Position numbers and translations under genes: made by a program | Notes under the pieces: model-generated | Told to the model about the DNA's origin: nothing | What the model saw: the letters and a program-made list of their open reading frames with translations, nothing else | Databases searched by the model: none | Shown here: positions 35,199 to 44,493 of the stretch, piece after piece | Position numbering within the stretch: the stretch's first letter is position 1 | Layout of the letters: every line of letters starts with the position of its first letter | Assembly: GCA_011389745.1 (NCBI GenBank) | Contig: JAABTQ010000001.1 | Location: 204,497-268,496 of the forward strand | DNA length: 64,000 bases | From: Desulfobacteraceae bacterium | GTDB taxonomy: Bacteria > Desulfobacterota > Desulfobacteria > Desulfobacterales > SKZT01 | Reading direction: 5' to 3'

Positions 35199-37436
35199 AT
35201 GAACTTATATTCAAGCTTGAAACAGGAGCTGCTTCAACTGAATCAGGATATCTTGTTTTTGCTCAACAACGCAAAAAAAATTCCGGGAATGTCGGATGAC
35301 AGCTTTGTCAAATGGGATAGGACTTGCAGTGATATTCACCGACAGATTTCGGAAGAAATTATTAGAGTTGCAGTAGTCGGAGCGATCAAGTCGGGAAAAA
35401 GCACCTTTGTAAATTCATTGCTTGACGGAGACTACCTCAAAAGAGGTGCAGGAGTGGTCACCTCTATTGTCACCAAGATTCGGAATGGGGAAAAGCTTTC
35501 AGCCAAACTGTTTCTGAAGTCATGGGATGAAGTTAATTCGGAATTGCAGCAAGCCCTGGTGCTGTTTCCATCTTTTAAATGGCCCGCTGAAAACAAGTCC
35601 ATCGATATCCAACGAAACAAAGACCGAACGGAACTTCAGAAGGCTTTAGACTCACTGAGCACCGAAAATCTTTTTACAAGTGACGCCAGAAATATTAATA
35701 GCGTGCTGATAACCTTATATCTTAAAGGTTATGACAGAGTAAAAGATATGGTGAGTTCGGAAAACAAAATCAGAGAATATGGTCCGGATCAGTTCTACAA
35801 GCACATGGATTTTGTCGGTGACGATTCCATGGCGGTCTTTCTTAAAGACGTGCAGTTGGAAATTGTCGATTCCTCGCTTGAATCCAATATCCAGATTGCA
35901 GACTGCCAGGGAAGTGATTCTCCAAACCCCCTTCATTTAGCCATGATTCAGGACTATCTGCTTCGCACCCATTTAATTGTCTACGTCATCAGCAGCCGAA
36001 CAGGACTCAGAAGAGCGGATATCAGATTCTTGTCCATGATCAGGAAGATGGGAATCATGGATAATATCATTTTTGTAATCAATTGTGACTTCAGCGAACA
36101 TGATTCACTGGAAGAGCTTTCCGGCCTGGTACAAAAGATAAAAGATGAAATTGCTTTAATAAAATCCGAACCGGAGGTTTACGCTTTTTCTGCTTTGTAT
36201 CATCTTTTTAAATCGCAACGGAGCCGATTGCCTGAAAAAGATGCGGACAGGATTGGCCATTGGGAGAAAGAAGGGTCTCTTATTGAACTGTCCCGACGGC
36301 AGTTTGAGGCGTTCAATGTATCTCTGCGCAAAAAATTGACCTCTGAAAAACACTTTCTTCTTTTGAAAAACCATTTGGAACGTATGTCTGTCATAGCATC
36401 AGGTTTCAAGGGATGGATCGGTGTCAGCCGGGATCTTTTGAATCGGGATTCAAACAGTGCCGGGGAGATTACCGAAAAGGTAAAACAGCACCAAAAGAGG
36501 ATCACCCAGTTGGAATCCGTGATTAAAAATACCCTTGACGGTGCTGTTGAAAAACTCAAAAAAGATTTAAAAAAGGATGTGGACAGATTTTTTGATACTC
36601 GCGACAGCGATGTGATTAATCGTATCATTGATTACATCCACGGCTACAGTATATCCTATGAAAGCAATGGAGATCAGCTCAGATCCGCCGGATTTACCAA
36701 CACGCTGTATTATATATTTCAGGAATTTAAGCAGGGTCTCGACACTTTTATGACCGAAATCATCAACCCTGAAATTATCCGGTTTATTAAAGAACTCGAA
36801 AAAAAAACCGAGGAGCATATGATGCTCATCGGAAAGCCTTATGACGGGCTGATACAAGAGGCTATCACCGAATATAATGATACCATGCAAAATTTTGGTA
36901 TATCCCTGGGCCAAGAAGTGCAGCCCCTTGAAATTCCGAATATTTCGACCATAAAAAATATTTCGGGCTTAACGCTTCCTTCGGCAGGCGCTACTTTGCA
37001 TTACTCGACAAAAATTAAAACCGAAGCGATTATGCGTTTAGGTTTTTACAGAGTGTTTGGCTTTATCCGTAAAGTTATCAGGCGATCCGGTCGCGATAAA
37101 ACCCATGAGAGTTTTGCAGCATTGAAAGATGGTGTAAAACGAATGAAACGTGAAACGGAAAAATCCATCATCAGCCATTTCATGGATTACCGCGAAAATA
37201 TCAAGTTCCAATACATTTTCAAACTTGTTGATGCGGTTTCAAACGCCCTTTTCGAGGCATTGCTTGACCGTTTTCAAACTTATGTTACCGATTTGTCCAG
37301 GCTTGTGGAGGGAATTGAGGGCCACAAAGAGGGTAAGGATGGCGCCACCGGTCTTTTGGAAGAAATGGAATCGGTATCTTTCAATATTCAGGAGCGAATT
37401 CGGCAAATTAGAAACAAGATAAGCCAGGAGGTTTAA
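35199..37436 (+). CDS. Dynamin-like GTPase
   Basis: A 745-aa large GTPase of the dynamin superfamily. The P-loop VVGAIKSGKSTFVNS is near residues 59-73; GVVTSIVTKI supplies the switch-I threonine region; DCQGSDSPNPLH near 234 is the G3 site; IFVINCDFSEHDS gives the G4-like motif. A long helical stalk with coiled-coil character covers the rest, and GLTLPSAGATLHYS near 590 is a possible membrane-contacting segment. Such proteins remodel membranes. It ends 2 nt before a ParA-type ATPase gene with a strong AGGAGG, so they form an operon. An in-frame TTG at 35193 is an alternative start. Confidence 0.9.
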   Translation: MNLYSSLKQELLQLNQDILFLLNNAKKIPGMSDDSFVKWDRTCSDIHRQISEEIIRVAVVGAIKSGKSTFVNSLLDGDYLKRGAGVVTSIVTKIRNGEKLSAKLFLKSWDEVNSELQQALVLFPSFKWPAENKSIDIQRNKDRTELQKALDSLSTENLFTSDARNINSVLITLYLKGYDRVKDMVSSENKIREYGPDQFYKHMDFVGDDSMAVFLKDVQLEIVDSSLESNIQIADCQGSDSPNPLHLAMIQDYLLRTHLIVYVISSRTGLRRADIRFLSMIRKMGIMDNIIFVINCDFSEHDSLEELSGLVQKIKDEIALIKSEPEVYAFSALYHLFKSQRSRLPEKDADRIGHWEKEGSLIELSRRQFEAFNVSLRKKLTSEKHFLLLKNHLERMSVIASGFKGWIGVSRDLLNRDSNSAGEITEKVKQHQKRITQLESVIKNTLDGAVEKLKKDLKKDVDRFFDTRDSDVINRIIDYIHGYSISYESNGDQLRSAGFTNTLYYIFQEFKQGLDTFMTEIINPEIIRFIKELEKKTEEHMMLIGKPYDGLIQEAITEYNDTMQNFGISLGQEVQPLEIPNISTIKNISGLTLPSAGATLHYSTKIKTEAIMRLGFYRVFGFIRKVIRRSGRDKTHESFAALKDGVKRMKRETEKSIISHFMDYRENIKFQYIFKLVDAVSNALFEALLDRFQTYVTDLSRLVEGIEGHKEGKDGATGLLEEMESVSFNIQERIRQIRNKISQEV

Positions 37437-37438
37437 CC

Positions 37439-38230
37439 ATGAATGGGAAGGCAACTCGTATTATAGCTGTAGCCAATGAAAAGGGAGGCGTAGGAAAAAC
37501 CGTCACCGTTATCAACCTGGGAGCTGCTTTGGTTCGTGAAGGAAATGAAGTTCTGATCGTTGATATGGATCCTCAGGCCAATGCCACGAAGGGGCTTGGA
37601 TTTCAAATCAAAGAACAACAATTGAGTATTTACGATCTCTTAAATGATCCTGAATCACACACGGTCGACGACCTGATTTCGGCTACCCAGTGGAAAGGGT
37701 TGTATCTGATACCATCCCATGTGGATCTTGCGGGAGCGGAAGTTGAGTTGGTAAATGTACAGGGAAGGGAGAATCGGTTGAGAGAAGTTTTTGGAAACCT
37801 TGGGAGAAACTTCGATTATATTCTTTTGGACACCCCGCCGAGCCTGTCTCTTCTGACGGTCAATGTGCTTACATACGCCAAAGAAGTATTGGTGCCGTGC
37901 CAGACACAACCCTATGCATATGCGGCACTTGAAGATCTTTTTGACACCATCGAGGCCGTTAACGAAGAAATCAATCCGGAATTGCGCGTATCCGGAATTG
38001 TCGCCACATTTTTCAGTAAAAGGACCCGGGTGAGCCAAAATATTCTCGAAAAGCTTAAAGAAAACGAAAATTACCGACCTTTATTATTTGATACTGTCGT
38101 ACGCACAAACACAACTATTGCCGAAAGCGCAGAAGTGGGAAAACCCGTGGTCTTTTACCGCTCCGGAAGTTATGGTGCAACTGATTATTTGCAGCTGGCA
38201 CGGGAGTTAATGGACAGAGCCGCGGCGTAG
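37439..38230 (+). CDS. ParA/Soj-family ATPase without ParB partner
   Basis: A 263-aa ParA-type ATPase. The deviant Walker A motif KGGVGKT is at residues 15-21, DMDPQANATKGLG at 42-54 gives the switch-I region, and YILLDTPPSL the Walker B. ParA proteins position chromosomes, plasmids or protein complexes. No parB or parS-like repeats lie in the window, and the partner is the dynamin-like GTPase 2 nt upstream. It may therefore position or recruit that GTPase rather than DNA. AGGAGG lies 7 nt before the ATG. It ends 8 bp from the convergent copA. Confidence 0.92.
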   Translation: MNGKATRIIAVANEKGGVGKTVTVINLGAALVREGNEVLIVDMDPQANATKGLGFQIKEQQLSIYDLLNDPESHTVDDLISATQWKGLYLIPSHVDLAGAEVELVNVQGRENRLREVFGNLGRNFDYILLDTPPSLSLLTVNVLTYAKEVLVPCQTQPYAYAALEDLFDTIEAVNEEINPELRVSGIVATFFSKRTRVSQNILEKLKENENYRPLLFDTVVRTNTTIAESAEVGKPVVFYRSGSYGATDYLQLARELMDRAAA

Positions 38231-38238
38231 ATTGGTGA

Positions 38239-40698
38239 TTACCGCTCACTAACGATATCGGTACGATAGAGCCTTAAGCTGTTGGTTACCACGGAAACGC
38301 TGCTGAAAGCCATGGCAAAGGCGGCCAGAATTGGGTGAAGCTGCCTTAAAAAGAGCGGGAAAATTTCAAACGGATACAGTACTCCGGCTGCTACGGGAAT
38401 TAGCAATAAATTATAAAAAAACGCCCAGAAAAGGTTTTGTTTAATAGTTCTCATGGTGGCCCTGCCCAATCGGATGGCATTTGGAACACCGGTAAGCTTT
38501 CCGCTGGATAAAATGACATCTGCGGCTTCAATGGCTACATCTGTGCCGGTTCCGATGGCAATACCCACATGGGCTTGTGCGAGGGCCGGAGCGTCATTGA
38601 TTCCGTCTCCGACCATACCAATTTTGCCGCCCTTATCTTGAAGTTCTTTGATCTTTGAAGACTTGTCTTCAGGGCGAACTTCAGCGAAAATATCATTGAT
38701 TCCGACCTGCTTTGCAATGGCTTTTGCTGTTTGGATGTTGTCACCGGTCAGCATGATTACAGAGATTTTTTGATCGTGAAGTTCTTTAATGGCCTGTTTA
38801 GATTCCGGTTTAATGATGTCGGATACGGCAATCAAACCTGCCGGCTGATCCGCCACGCTTACCACCATAACGGTTTTTCCTTCAGACTGAAACTTTTCTA
38901 TTGCATTTGTGGTTTCCGAATTATCAGGTTCCAATTGATCAAACCATTTTGGCTTGCCAACCCGCACTATTTTACCGTCAACCATGGCTTCTACGCCATG
39001 GCCTCCAAAAGCCCTGAAGTCAATGATTTTATCAAGGAACAGATTTCGTGATTCAGCTTCCTTGACAATCGCCTTTCCTAATGGGTGTTCGGAACCTTTT
39101 TCCACTGTTGCAGTAATTCGAAGCAAATCGTTTTCATCGTTACAAACCGGAGTAAAGGGCAACAAGTCAGTCACAACGGGTTTTCCCTGGGTAATTGTAC
39201 CGGTTTTGTCCATTACAATATAATCGAGCTTGGTAGACATCTCAAGGGCTTGACTCTTCTTGAAAAGCACCCCCATTTCCGCCCCTTTTCCGGTACCTGC
39301 CATGATAGCTGTTGGTGTAGCCAGTCCTAATGCACAGGGGCAGGCAATGACCAAAACCGCCACCAGCCGAATCATGGATTGGACAAAATCTCCCGTTGCA
39401 AACCACCACGTGATGAAAACCATTAATGCAATACTGATGATGACCGGCACAAATACAGCGGCAACCCGATCCGCCAATGCCTGAATGGGGGCCTTGCTTC
39501 CCTGGGCTTCCTGAACGAGACGGATAATTTGAGCCAGCACGGTTTCTTTACCGATACGGGTAGCCTTAAAGGTTAACACACCATGACCATTGATGGTCCC
39601 ACCTGTTAACGTGTCCCCTGTTTTTTTATCCACAGGAATCGGTTCACCGGTCAGCATGGATTCATCTACCGTGGACTGACCGTCAGTTATTATGCCGTCA
39701 ACCGGAATTCGTTCTCCGGGTCGAACCACTACCTGATAACCAACCTGAACGTGTTTGATTGCAATGTCTTTTTCTTCATCTTCAATAATAACTGTGGCGG
39801 TCTTGGGTTGAAGACCCATAAGTTTGCGAATCGCTCCCCCTGTTTTTCCCTTGGTTCTGGATTCAAGCATTTTTCCAAGCTTGATAAGGGTAATGATCAC
39901 AGCCGATGTCTCGAAATATACATGATGACCGGCGGATGGAAACAGTAAAACGGCAACAGAGTAAAAATAGGCTACTGATGAGCCCATTGCCACAAGAACA
40001 TCCATGTTGGCGCTTTTGTTTCTTATACTTTTGAAAGCCCCCACATAAAAGTCAAACCCGGTATAAAACTGAACGGGTGTGGCCAGAGCGAGAAAAAGCC
40101 AACTGACCCATGGGGCATGACTCCAGGTTCCGGTGAGCGCAAAATCTCTTCCCATGGACAAAATAAACAAAGGAAGCGTGAACATGACACCGACAAAAAA
40201 CTTGATGGTCTGGTTCCGAATCTCAGCTTTCCGCGCAGTCTGTTCGGCATCAGTCTCATCCAATCCATCTTCTTCGGATGCCACGGCTCCAAAGCCGGCT
40301 TTTTCAATGGCGTTGAAGATATATTTGATATCGACCATGGATGGAACATAATCAACCGATGCTCTTTCAGATGCAAAATTTACAGAAGCACTGATAACAC
40401 CGGGAACTTTTCGGCTTAAAGTCCGCTCGATATTCATGGCGCAGTTGGCGCATGTCATCCCTGTGACGGCAAAATCCTCTCGCGCTGTGGGAACATCATA
40501 GCCGATATCTTTTATTTTTTTGACAATATCGGAAATGTTGATCTTTTTCGGATCAAATGCCAGTGAGGCATTTTCAGCCGCAAAGTTGACCGATACCTCC
40601 GCAACACCGTCGATTTTCTTTAGTGTTCTTTCGATGTTTTGGGCGCAATTAGTGCAAGTCATGCCCGAAACAGGCAATATGCTTTTGGTTTCACTCAT
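38239..40698 (-). CDS. copA: Copper-translocating P1B-type ATPase
   Basis: An 819-aa CopA-type exporter that pumps Cu(I) out of the cytosol. Two N-terminal metal-binding domains carry GMTCTNC (C15, C18) and GMTCANC (C83, C86). The core has TGEPIPV, the [13 protein letters not shown] ion-site helix, the [11 protein letters not shown] phosphorylation site, the P1B HP motif in SEHPLGKAI, and [13 protein letters not shown]. Motif order and length are normal. It is 26 nt downstream of a CopZ-like chaperone gene on the same strand. Confidence 0.96.
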   Translation of the reverse strand: MSETKSILPVSGMTCTNCAQNIERTLKKIDGVAEVSVNFAAENASLAFDPKKINISDIVKKIKDIGYDVPTAREDFAVTGMTCANCAMNIERTLSRKVPGVISASVNFASERASVDYVPSMVDIKYIFNAIEKAGFGAVASEEDGLDETDAEQTARKAEIRNQTIKFFVGVMFTLPLFILSMGRDFALTGTWSHAPWVSWLFLALATPVQFYTGFDFYVGAFKSIRNKSANMDVLVAMGSSVAYFYSVAVLLFPSAGHHVYFETSAVIITLIKLGKMLESRTKGKTGGAIRKLMGLQPKTATVIIEDEEKDIAIKHVQVGYQVVVRPGERIPVDGIITDGQSTVDESMLTGEPIPVDKKTGDTLTGGTINGHGVLTFKATRIGKETVLAQIIRLVQEAQGSKAPIQALADRVAAVFVPVIISIALMVFITWWFATGDFVQSMIRLVAVLVIACPCALGLATPTAIMAGTGKGAEMGVLFKKSQALEMSTKLDYIVMDKTGTITQGKPVVTDLLPFTPVCNDENDLLRITATVEKGSEHPLGKAIVKEAESRNLFLDKIIDFRAFGGHGVEAMVDGKIVRVGKPKWFDQLEPDNSETTNAIEKFQSEGKTVMVVSVADQPAGLIAVSDIIKPESKQAIKELHDQKISVIMLTGDNIQTAKAIAKQVGINDIFAEVRPEDKSSKIKELQDKGGKIGMVGDGINDAPALAQAHVGIAIGTGTDVAIEAADVILSSGKLTGVPNAIRLGRATMRTIKQNLFWAFFYNLLLIPVAAGVLYPFEIFPLFLRQLHPILAAFAMAFSSVSVVTNSLRLYRTDIVSER

Positions 40699-40724
40699 AA
40701 GTTATCTTAATAAAAGTTAAAAAA

Positions 40725-40928
40725 TCAAGCTGACGGATAATTTATTTCCTTTAACTTGTTTTTAATGTTTTCTATTGTGGCCGGAGCATCCCATTCAATG
40801 GTAATGGTTTTATCCCCGGGATTTCCCTCAACGGACTTAATGCCGTTCACTTCGGTCAGTTCATTTTTGATTGCATTGACACAATGTCCGCAAGAAATGT
40901 TTGGTATAGTGAATGTTTCTTTTTCCAA
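40725..40928 (-). CDS. copZ: CopZ-like copper chaperone
   Basis: A 67-aa HMA-domain protein with NISCGHCVNAIKNEL (the CxxC metal site) and the ferredoxin-like fold pattern. It should deliver Cu(I) to the adjacent CopA. The start is TTG 40928, with GGAGG about 9 nt upstream. It forms a two-gene operon with copA. No CueR- or CsoR-type regulator is visible beside it. Confidence 0.9.
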   Translation of the reverse strand: MEKETFTIPNISCGHCVNAIKNELTEVNGIKSVEGNPGDKTITIEWDAPATIENIKNKLKEINYPSA

Positions 40929-41027
40929 TTTCGATAACCTCCGTGTCTTAAATGTAACTTTTCACAAGTACCCCTTTGAAAGGGGCATTTAGGGGATTTT
41001 TAAAACGGCATCAGCCAGTCAAATCAG

Positions 41028-41120
41028 AGATCCTTCGGTCGCCGTGATTTCAAACTATATATCGCAAAATATGGTCTTGACTGTCATCAACCTGCTGCGA
41101 GTCGCTCCCTCAGAATGACA
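41028..41120. repeat. MITE-like repeat, half copy E
   Basis: AGATCCTTCGGTCGCC at the left and GAGTCGCTCCCTCAGAATGACA at the right match the left half of copies A and B in inverse orientation. The opposite end is missing. Confidence 0.75.
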
Positions 41121-41195
41121 GGCAAAAAATATGACCTGTCTATAGGAGTGTCAAATTTTATGGCGGTTTTAATAAAAGCAAATCGACATTTCTAT

Positions 41196-42926
41196 TTATC
41201 TTTCACAGAGTTTTTCCAGACTCTGCCGGGCAAAATCGATGGATGGATCCAGTTCCAGGGCGATCCTATAATAGCGCACAGCATTATCATATTGGCCCAT
41301 ATCTCTATAATTGGAGGCGATATTGGCATAATCGATGGCCGAGGAAGGGTTACGTTTCAGGATATTCTCAAAACAATTTATAGCTGCTTCATGCTCTTTT
41401 AATTTGAAATGGCAAAATCCCATCAGGTTATAGATATCGGTACGGTCCGGATCTGCTGTTATACCTTTGTCGAGAACCTTCAATGCCTGTCTGTACTCCT
41501 GAAGTTCTTTCAAACAAACTCCCATATAAGAATAGATACTGGGAATATCTTCCGGCGTAGGGTCGAGTTCCATGGCACGGTCAAAACAGGAAAGGGCTTT
41601 TTGAGGTTCATCCATTTTAAGGAGGCAAGTACCCATATAAAACTGGATATAGTATTTGTTTGGAAGAAAATTTTCGGCATGCTTCAGTCTATACAGGGCT
41701 TGTTCGGGAGGAAGCTTTTCAGCAATCAGTTTTGTGGCAAACATGCCCACGCTAGTGCCCACAGCCCTTTCCCTAAAATGCGCACCGGGGATAATGGTGT
41801 AAAAGGCGGGGATTTGAATGACCGGGTGCATTGTATTGATCACCAGAACCTCCATTTTTTTTCGCCTCAGAGCCGAAACCAGGTTTTGAACCTCCAGTTT
41901 GATATTGTCGTTTGAGAGGTTCGGGAGGGAAGATATGGGTACAAAGCTGTCCGCATGGGTGATAAACGAAGCCTGTTCTATATGGGCGAATTTTGGAAGA
42001 CCACTGGCCACATAATTTGAGCCGCTATTGAAATCACCTGCCAACTGCGCCGTTTCACTTAGCGCCCGGCTCAATGATTTTTGCGGATCAGGCGTGGTTC
42101 CGGCAGTCCAAATGATCTCACTTTTTTCAGGAAATGTTGAGGGGTCATAGGCCATGACACCGATTGAAGGGATACCCATATCCAGGGTAAAATCCGATAT
42201 GAACAACTTGATGCCGGCTTTTTGATATTTTATCACCATGTCAGATACAAGAGGGTCGGTTATACCATCAGTCAGTATTGCCGGCACTGAAAGCCGGTTT
42301 TGACTGATAATGGAGGAAACATGTCTTTCCACAATCTCACAAATTCCCTGACTGAGGGCCTCTTCATTGCAATTTCCGGCGGAAGGGCCGTTAAACTCGT
42401 TGATTGCAAAAAACCAGTCAAAGGGTACCAGTACCGGTTTCTCACGAGTCAGATTGTAACCCCATGTCCACCTCATGGGAAGTGTTTCAAAAACCTTTTC
42501 GGCCCCCGGTAGTTCCTCTGAGTTGTCGTGGACCGAGCGGGCAATCATTTCAAATGGGATAGACTCTCCTTTCACGCTGCCGTAGGTTTCCACCTTAAAG
42601 TTTTCAGGGTTTGAGGAAAAGCTGAAAAAACTAAATCTTTCAGCAAGTTCCATCACAGCGCTTGCTTCGGCCTGTTGCGGGGTTCCCCCCTTTCCCATTT
42701 GTTTTTTCGTTCCGATAATATTAGCAGCGTCCTTTCCGCAGATGCTAAAAAAAACAGGTATATCCAACCTCCCATTATCAATACGCACGGTCGATTTTAA
42801 TATGTCAAGGTCCACCTTTTTAAGCTTTTCCTTGAACCTTTCCACGGTTTTTTCAGGAGAGATAACCTTGTCCTGATCCAGGGTAAATTTTTTGAAAGCA
42901 TCTTGCATTTTAATGATGTAACTCAT
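41196..42926 (-). CDS. YcaO-domain protein with C-terminal TPR repeats
   Basis: A 576-aa protein. Residues ~60-395 are a YcaO domain with the ATP-binding motifs: EASAVMELAERFSFF, EEALSQGICEIVERHV and ALSETAQLAGDF. From about 405 to the end are tetratricopeptide repeats (YYIQFYMGTCLLKMDEPQKALSCF and three or four more). YcaO enzymes activate amide backbones with ATP to make azolines, thioamides or amidines. The length and layout resemble the stand-alone E. coli YcaO linked to RimO-mediated ribosomal protein S12 methylthiolation. No precursor peptide or partner gene is next to it. GGAGGTGA precedes the ATG. Confidence 0.92.
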   Translation of the reverse strand: MSYIIKMQDAFKKFTLDQDKVISPEKTVERFKEKLKKVDLDILKSTVRIDNGRLDIPVFFSICGKDAANIIGTKKQMGKGGTPQQAEASAVMELAERFSFFSFSSNPENFKVETYGSVKGESIPFEMIARSVHDNSEELPGAEKVFETLPMRWTWGYNLTREKPVLVPFDWFFAINEFNGPSAGNCNEEALSQGICEIVERHVSSIISQNRLSVPAILTDGITDPLVSDMVIKYQKAGIKLFISDFTLDMGIPSIGVMAYDPSTFPEKSEIIWTAGTTPDPQKSLSRALSETAQLAGDFNSGSNYVASGLPKFAHIEQASFITHADSFVPISSLPNLSNDNIKLEVQNLVSALRRKKMEVLVINTMHPVIQIPAFYTIIPGAHFRERAVGTSVGMFATKLIAEKLPPEQALYRLKHAENFLPNKYYIQFYMGTCLLKMDEPQKALSCFDRAMELDPTPEDIPSIYSYMGVCLKELQEYRQALKVLDKGITADPDRTDIYNLMGFCHFKLKEHEAAINCFENILKRNPSSAIDYANIASNYRDMGQYDNAVRYYRIALELDPSIDFARQSLEKLCER

Positions 42927-43007
42927 ATTTTTTCACCTCCGGTGGTTGGTATGATTTTTTTTATATTATCATGGGATCAATCTTAAAATCTGATGCTAAC
43001 ATTGGCA

Positions 43008-43036
43008 TTGACCATTTTTTTTCAATTTGATATGGT
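43008..43036 (+). promoter_or_regulatory. Sigma-70 promoter of tRNA-Ala
   Basis: TTGACC at 43008-43013 and TATGGT at 43031-43036 are 17 bp apart. The expected start of transcription lies about 7 nt before the tRNA 5' end. Confidence 0.65.
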
Positions 43037-43049
43037 TCAGAATCCTGAT

Positions 43050-43122
43050 GGGGATGTAGCTCAGCTGGGAGAGCGCGGCGTTCGCAACGCCGAGGTCGGG
43101 GGTTCGAACCCCCTCATCTCCA
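43050..43122 (+). tRNA. tRNA-Ala (anticodon CGC)
   Basis: A full cloverleaf. The acceptor stem pairs GGGGATG with CATCTCC and includes a G3:U70 wobble, the alanine identity element. The anticodon loop is TTCGCAA (anticodon CGC). The T-arm is GGGGG TTCGAAC CCCCT with one mismatch-tolerant end. CCA is not encoded; the discriminator A is followed by CTTTTT, which may act as a terminator. Confidence 0.97.
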
Positions 43123-43358
43123 CTTTTTATGTTTCTCACCGTCTGTTTTCGATCATTTTGTTCATTTGTATACTTTACAAAAGTGTATGGGTGAATTCTA
43201 CAGGAAATCATACAATAGTTGCAAGTCCCTGCTGTTTTATTCAACCCGATACCTGACTTGACTCCAATATTGTAAGCTTTTTGTTGCTTTTTATAAAAAA
43301 ATGTATTACTTATTAAGGCTGATTGTTTTTTGATCGAAAAACTTTTTGCGAGGTACTC

Positions 43359-44066
43359 ATGATCGAGATGTCCCAGTCTAATCGGCCACTCACCCTGACC
43401 AATCTTATCCTTTTATTAATACTTGGATTTTTTTTGGTTTTTTTTTCCGGATGTGCATCCGGGCAACCCATACAAAAGCCGACTGAACCGATACAAATGG
43501 GTACCATCCTGGTAATGCCTTTTCAGAATCTGCACCAGACATGCGGAATTGACATTAGTTTCAGATGTCCATTTATTGGCGATATATATGAAATTAACAT
43601 GGTTAATGAAGGAGCTGCCGAGTTTTTGACGGAAAAATTGTTTTCCCGGCTCCAGGACCGTAAAGATTTGAATCTTATTGAACCCCAACAGGCCTTGGGT
43701 GCAAGGTCAGCGGTATTGGCGAAAAGCATCGGAGAATTACCTGAAAAAGAGCTTATTCTTGAGACGGCTCAAACAGCCGGTGCTGATTCGATTATTGTAG
43801 GGCGTATATTTCGTTACCGGGAAAGAGTCGGCACAGCTTATTCGGTTGATACTCCTGCCTCCGTGGCGTTTGACATTCTTCTCATAAGGGTTTCCGATGG
43901 GCAGTTATTATGGGTCGGTCGTTTCAATGAGACTCAAAAGTCCTTGTTTGAAAACCTTTTTTGGCTCAGTAAGTTTATCAGCAGAAGTGCCCGCTGGCTC
44001 ACGGCTGATGAATTGGCAAACTCAGGATTGGCAGAGGTGATGAAAAGTTTTCCGGATTCTTTTTGA
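43359..44066 (+). CDS. Lipoprotein with CsgG/TolB-N-like domain
   Basis: A 235-aa protein with a lipoprotein signal peptide (LILGFFLVFFSGC, lipobox cysteine near residue 32). The mature part has ILVMPFQNL, AAEFLTEKLFSRLQ, AGADSIIVGRIFRYRER and FDILLIRVSDGQLLWVG, the pattern of the CsgG/TolB N-terminal-like fold found in outer-membrane-associated lipoproteins. It may take part in surface assembly. The start is ATG 43359 with GAGG upstream; MSQSNR at 43368 is an alternative. Confidence 0.78.
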   Translation: MIEMSQSNRPLTLTNLILLLILGFFLVFFSGCASGQPIQKPTEPIQMGTILVMPFQNLHQTCGIDISFRCPFIGDIYEINMVNEGAAEFLTEKLFSRLQDRKDLNLIEPQQALGARSAVLAKSIGELPEKELILETAQTAGADSIIVGRIFRYRERVGTAYSVDTPASVAFDILLIRVSDGQLLWVGRFNETQKSLFENLFWLSKFISRSARWLTADELANSGLAEVMKSFPDSF

Positions 44067-44493
44067 TCATTAATTCTGCGGTGAATATGAAATGGAGAAT
44101 CAGTTCTTGTTTCCGGCGTCAATGCTTGGAATTCCGTTTAATAATTTTATGTAAAACGACCATGGATTTTCTATTGGTATTGCCAAGGTGATATTAACCA
44201 AGAGCATATTTCCAAGGCCGTCTAAATCTTGACAGTCCTAAATTGTATAGTTAGTTTATATTGATTTTTTATAAAATATAGAAATAAAATAATTCGTAAA
44301 GAGCTCTAATTTTCCGCTTTGCAGCCCTTTAGATTTTTACGGGTTCATCAAAACTAATTATAATAAAATGTTAAAGTACATATGCGCAAACCATATTTGA
44401 CAGAAAAATACATATGGCACAGGCCATTTCATAAAGCTGAAATCCTTCCGTTTATCCAGTTTTTGACAAAACCCGCGATGGAGGGTCCTTTTC
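44067..44493. other. Gap before dnaG, no supported gene
   Basis: AT-rich, with TTGACA at 44229 and 44397, but no well-spaced -10 box for either. I see no RNA or coding gene. The promoter of the dnaG-rpoD operon should be in this gap. Confidence 0.4.

Noticed and set aside
35199-38230. The dynamin-like/ParA pair as an anti-phage defence system
   Set aside because: No neighbouring defence gene, mobile element or phage-type signature supports it; housekeeping or positioning is equally likely.
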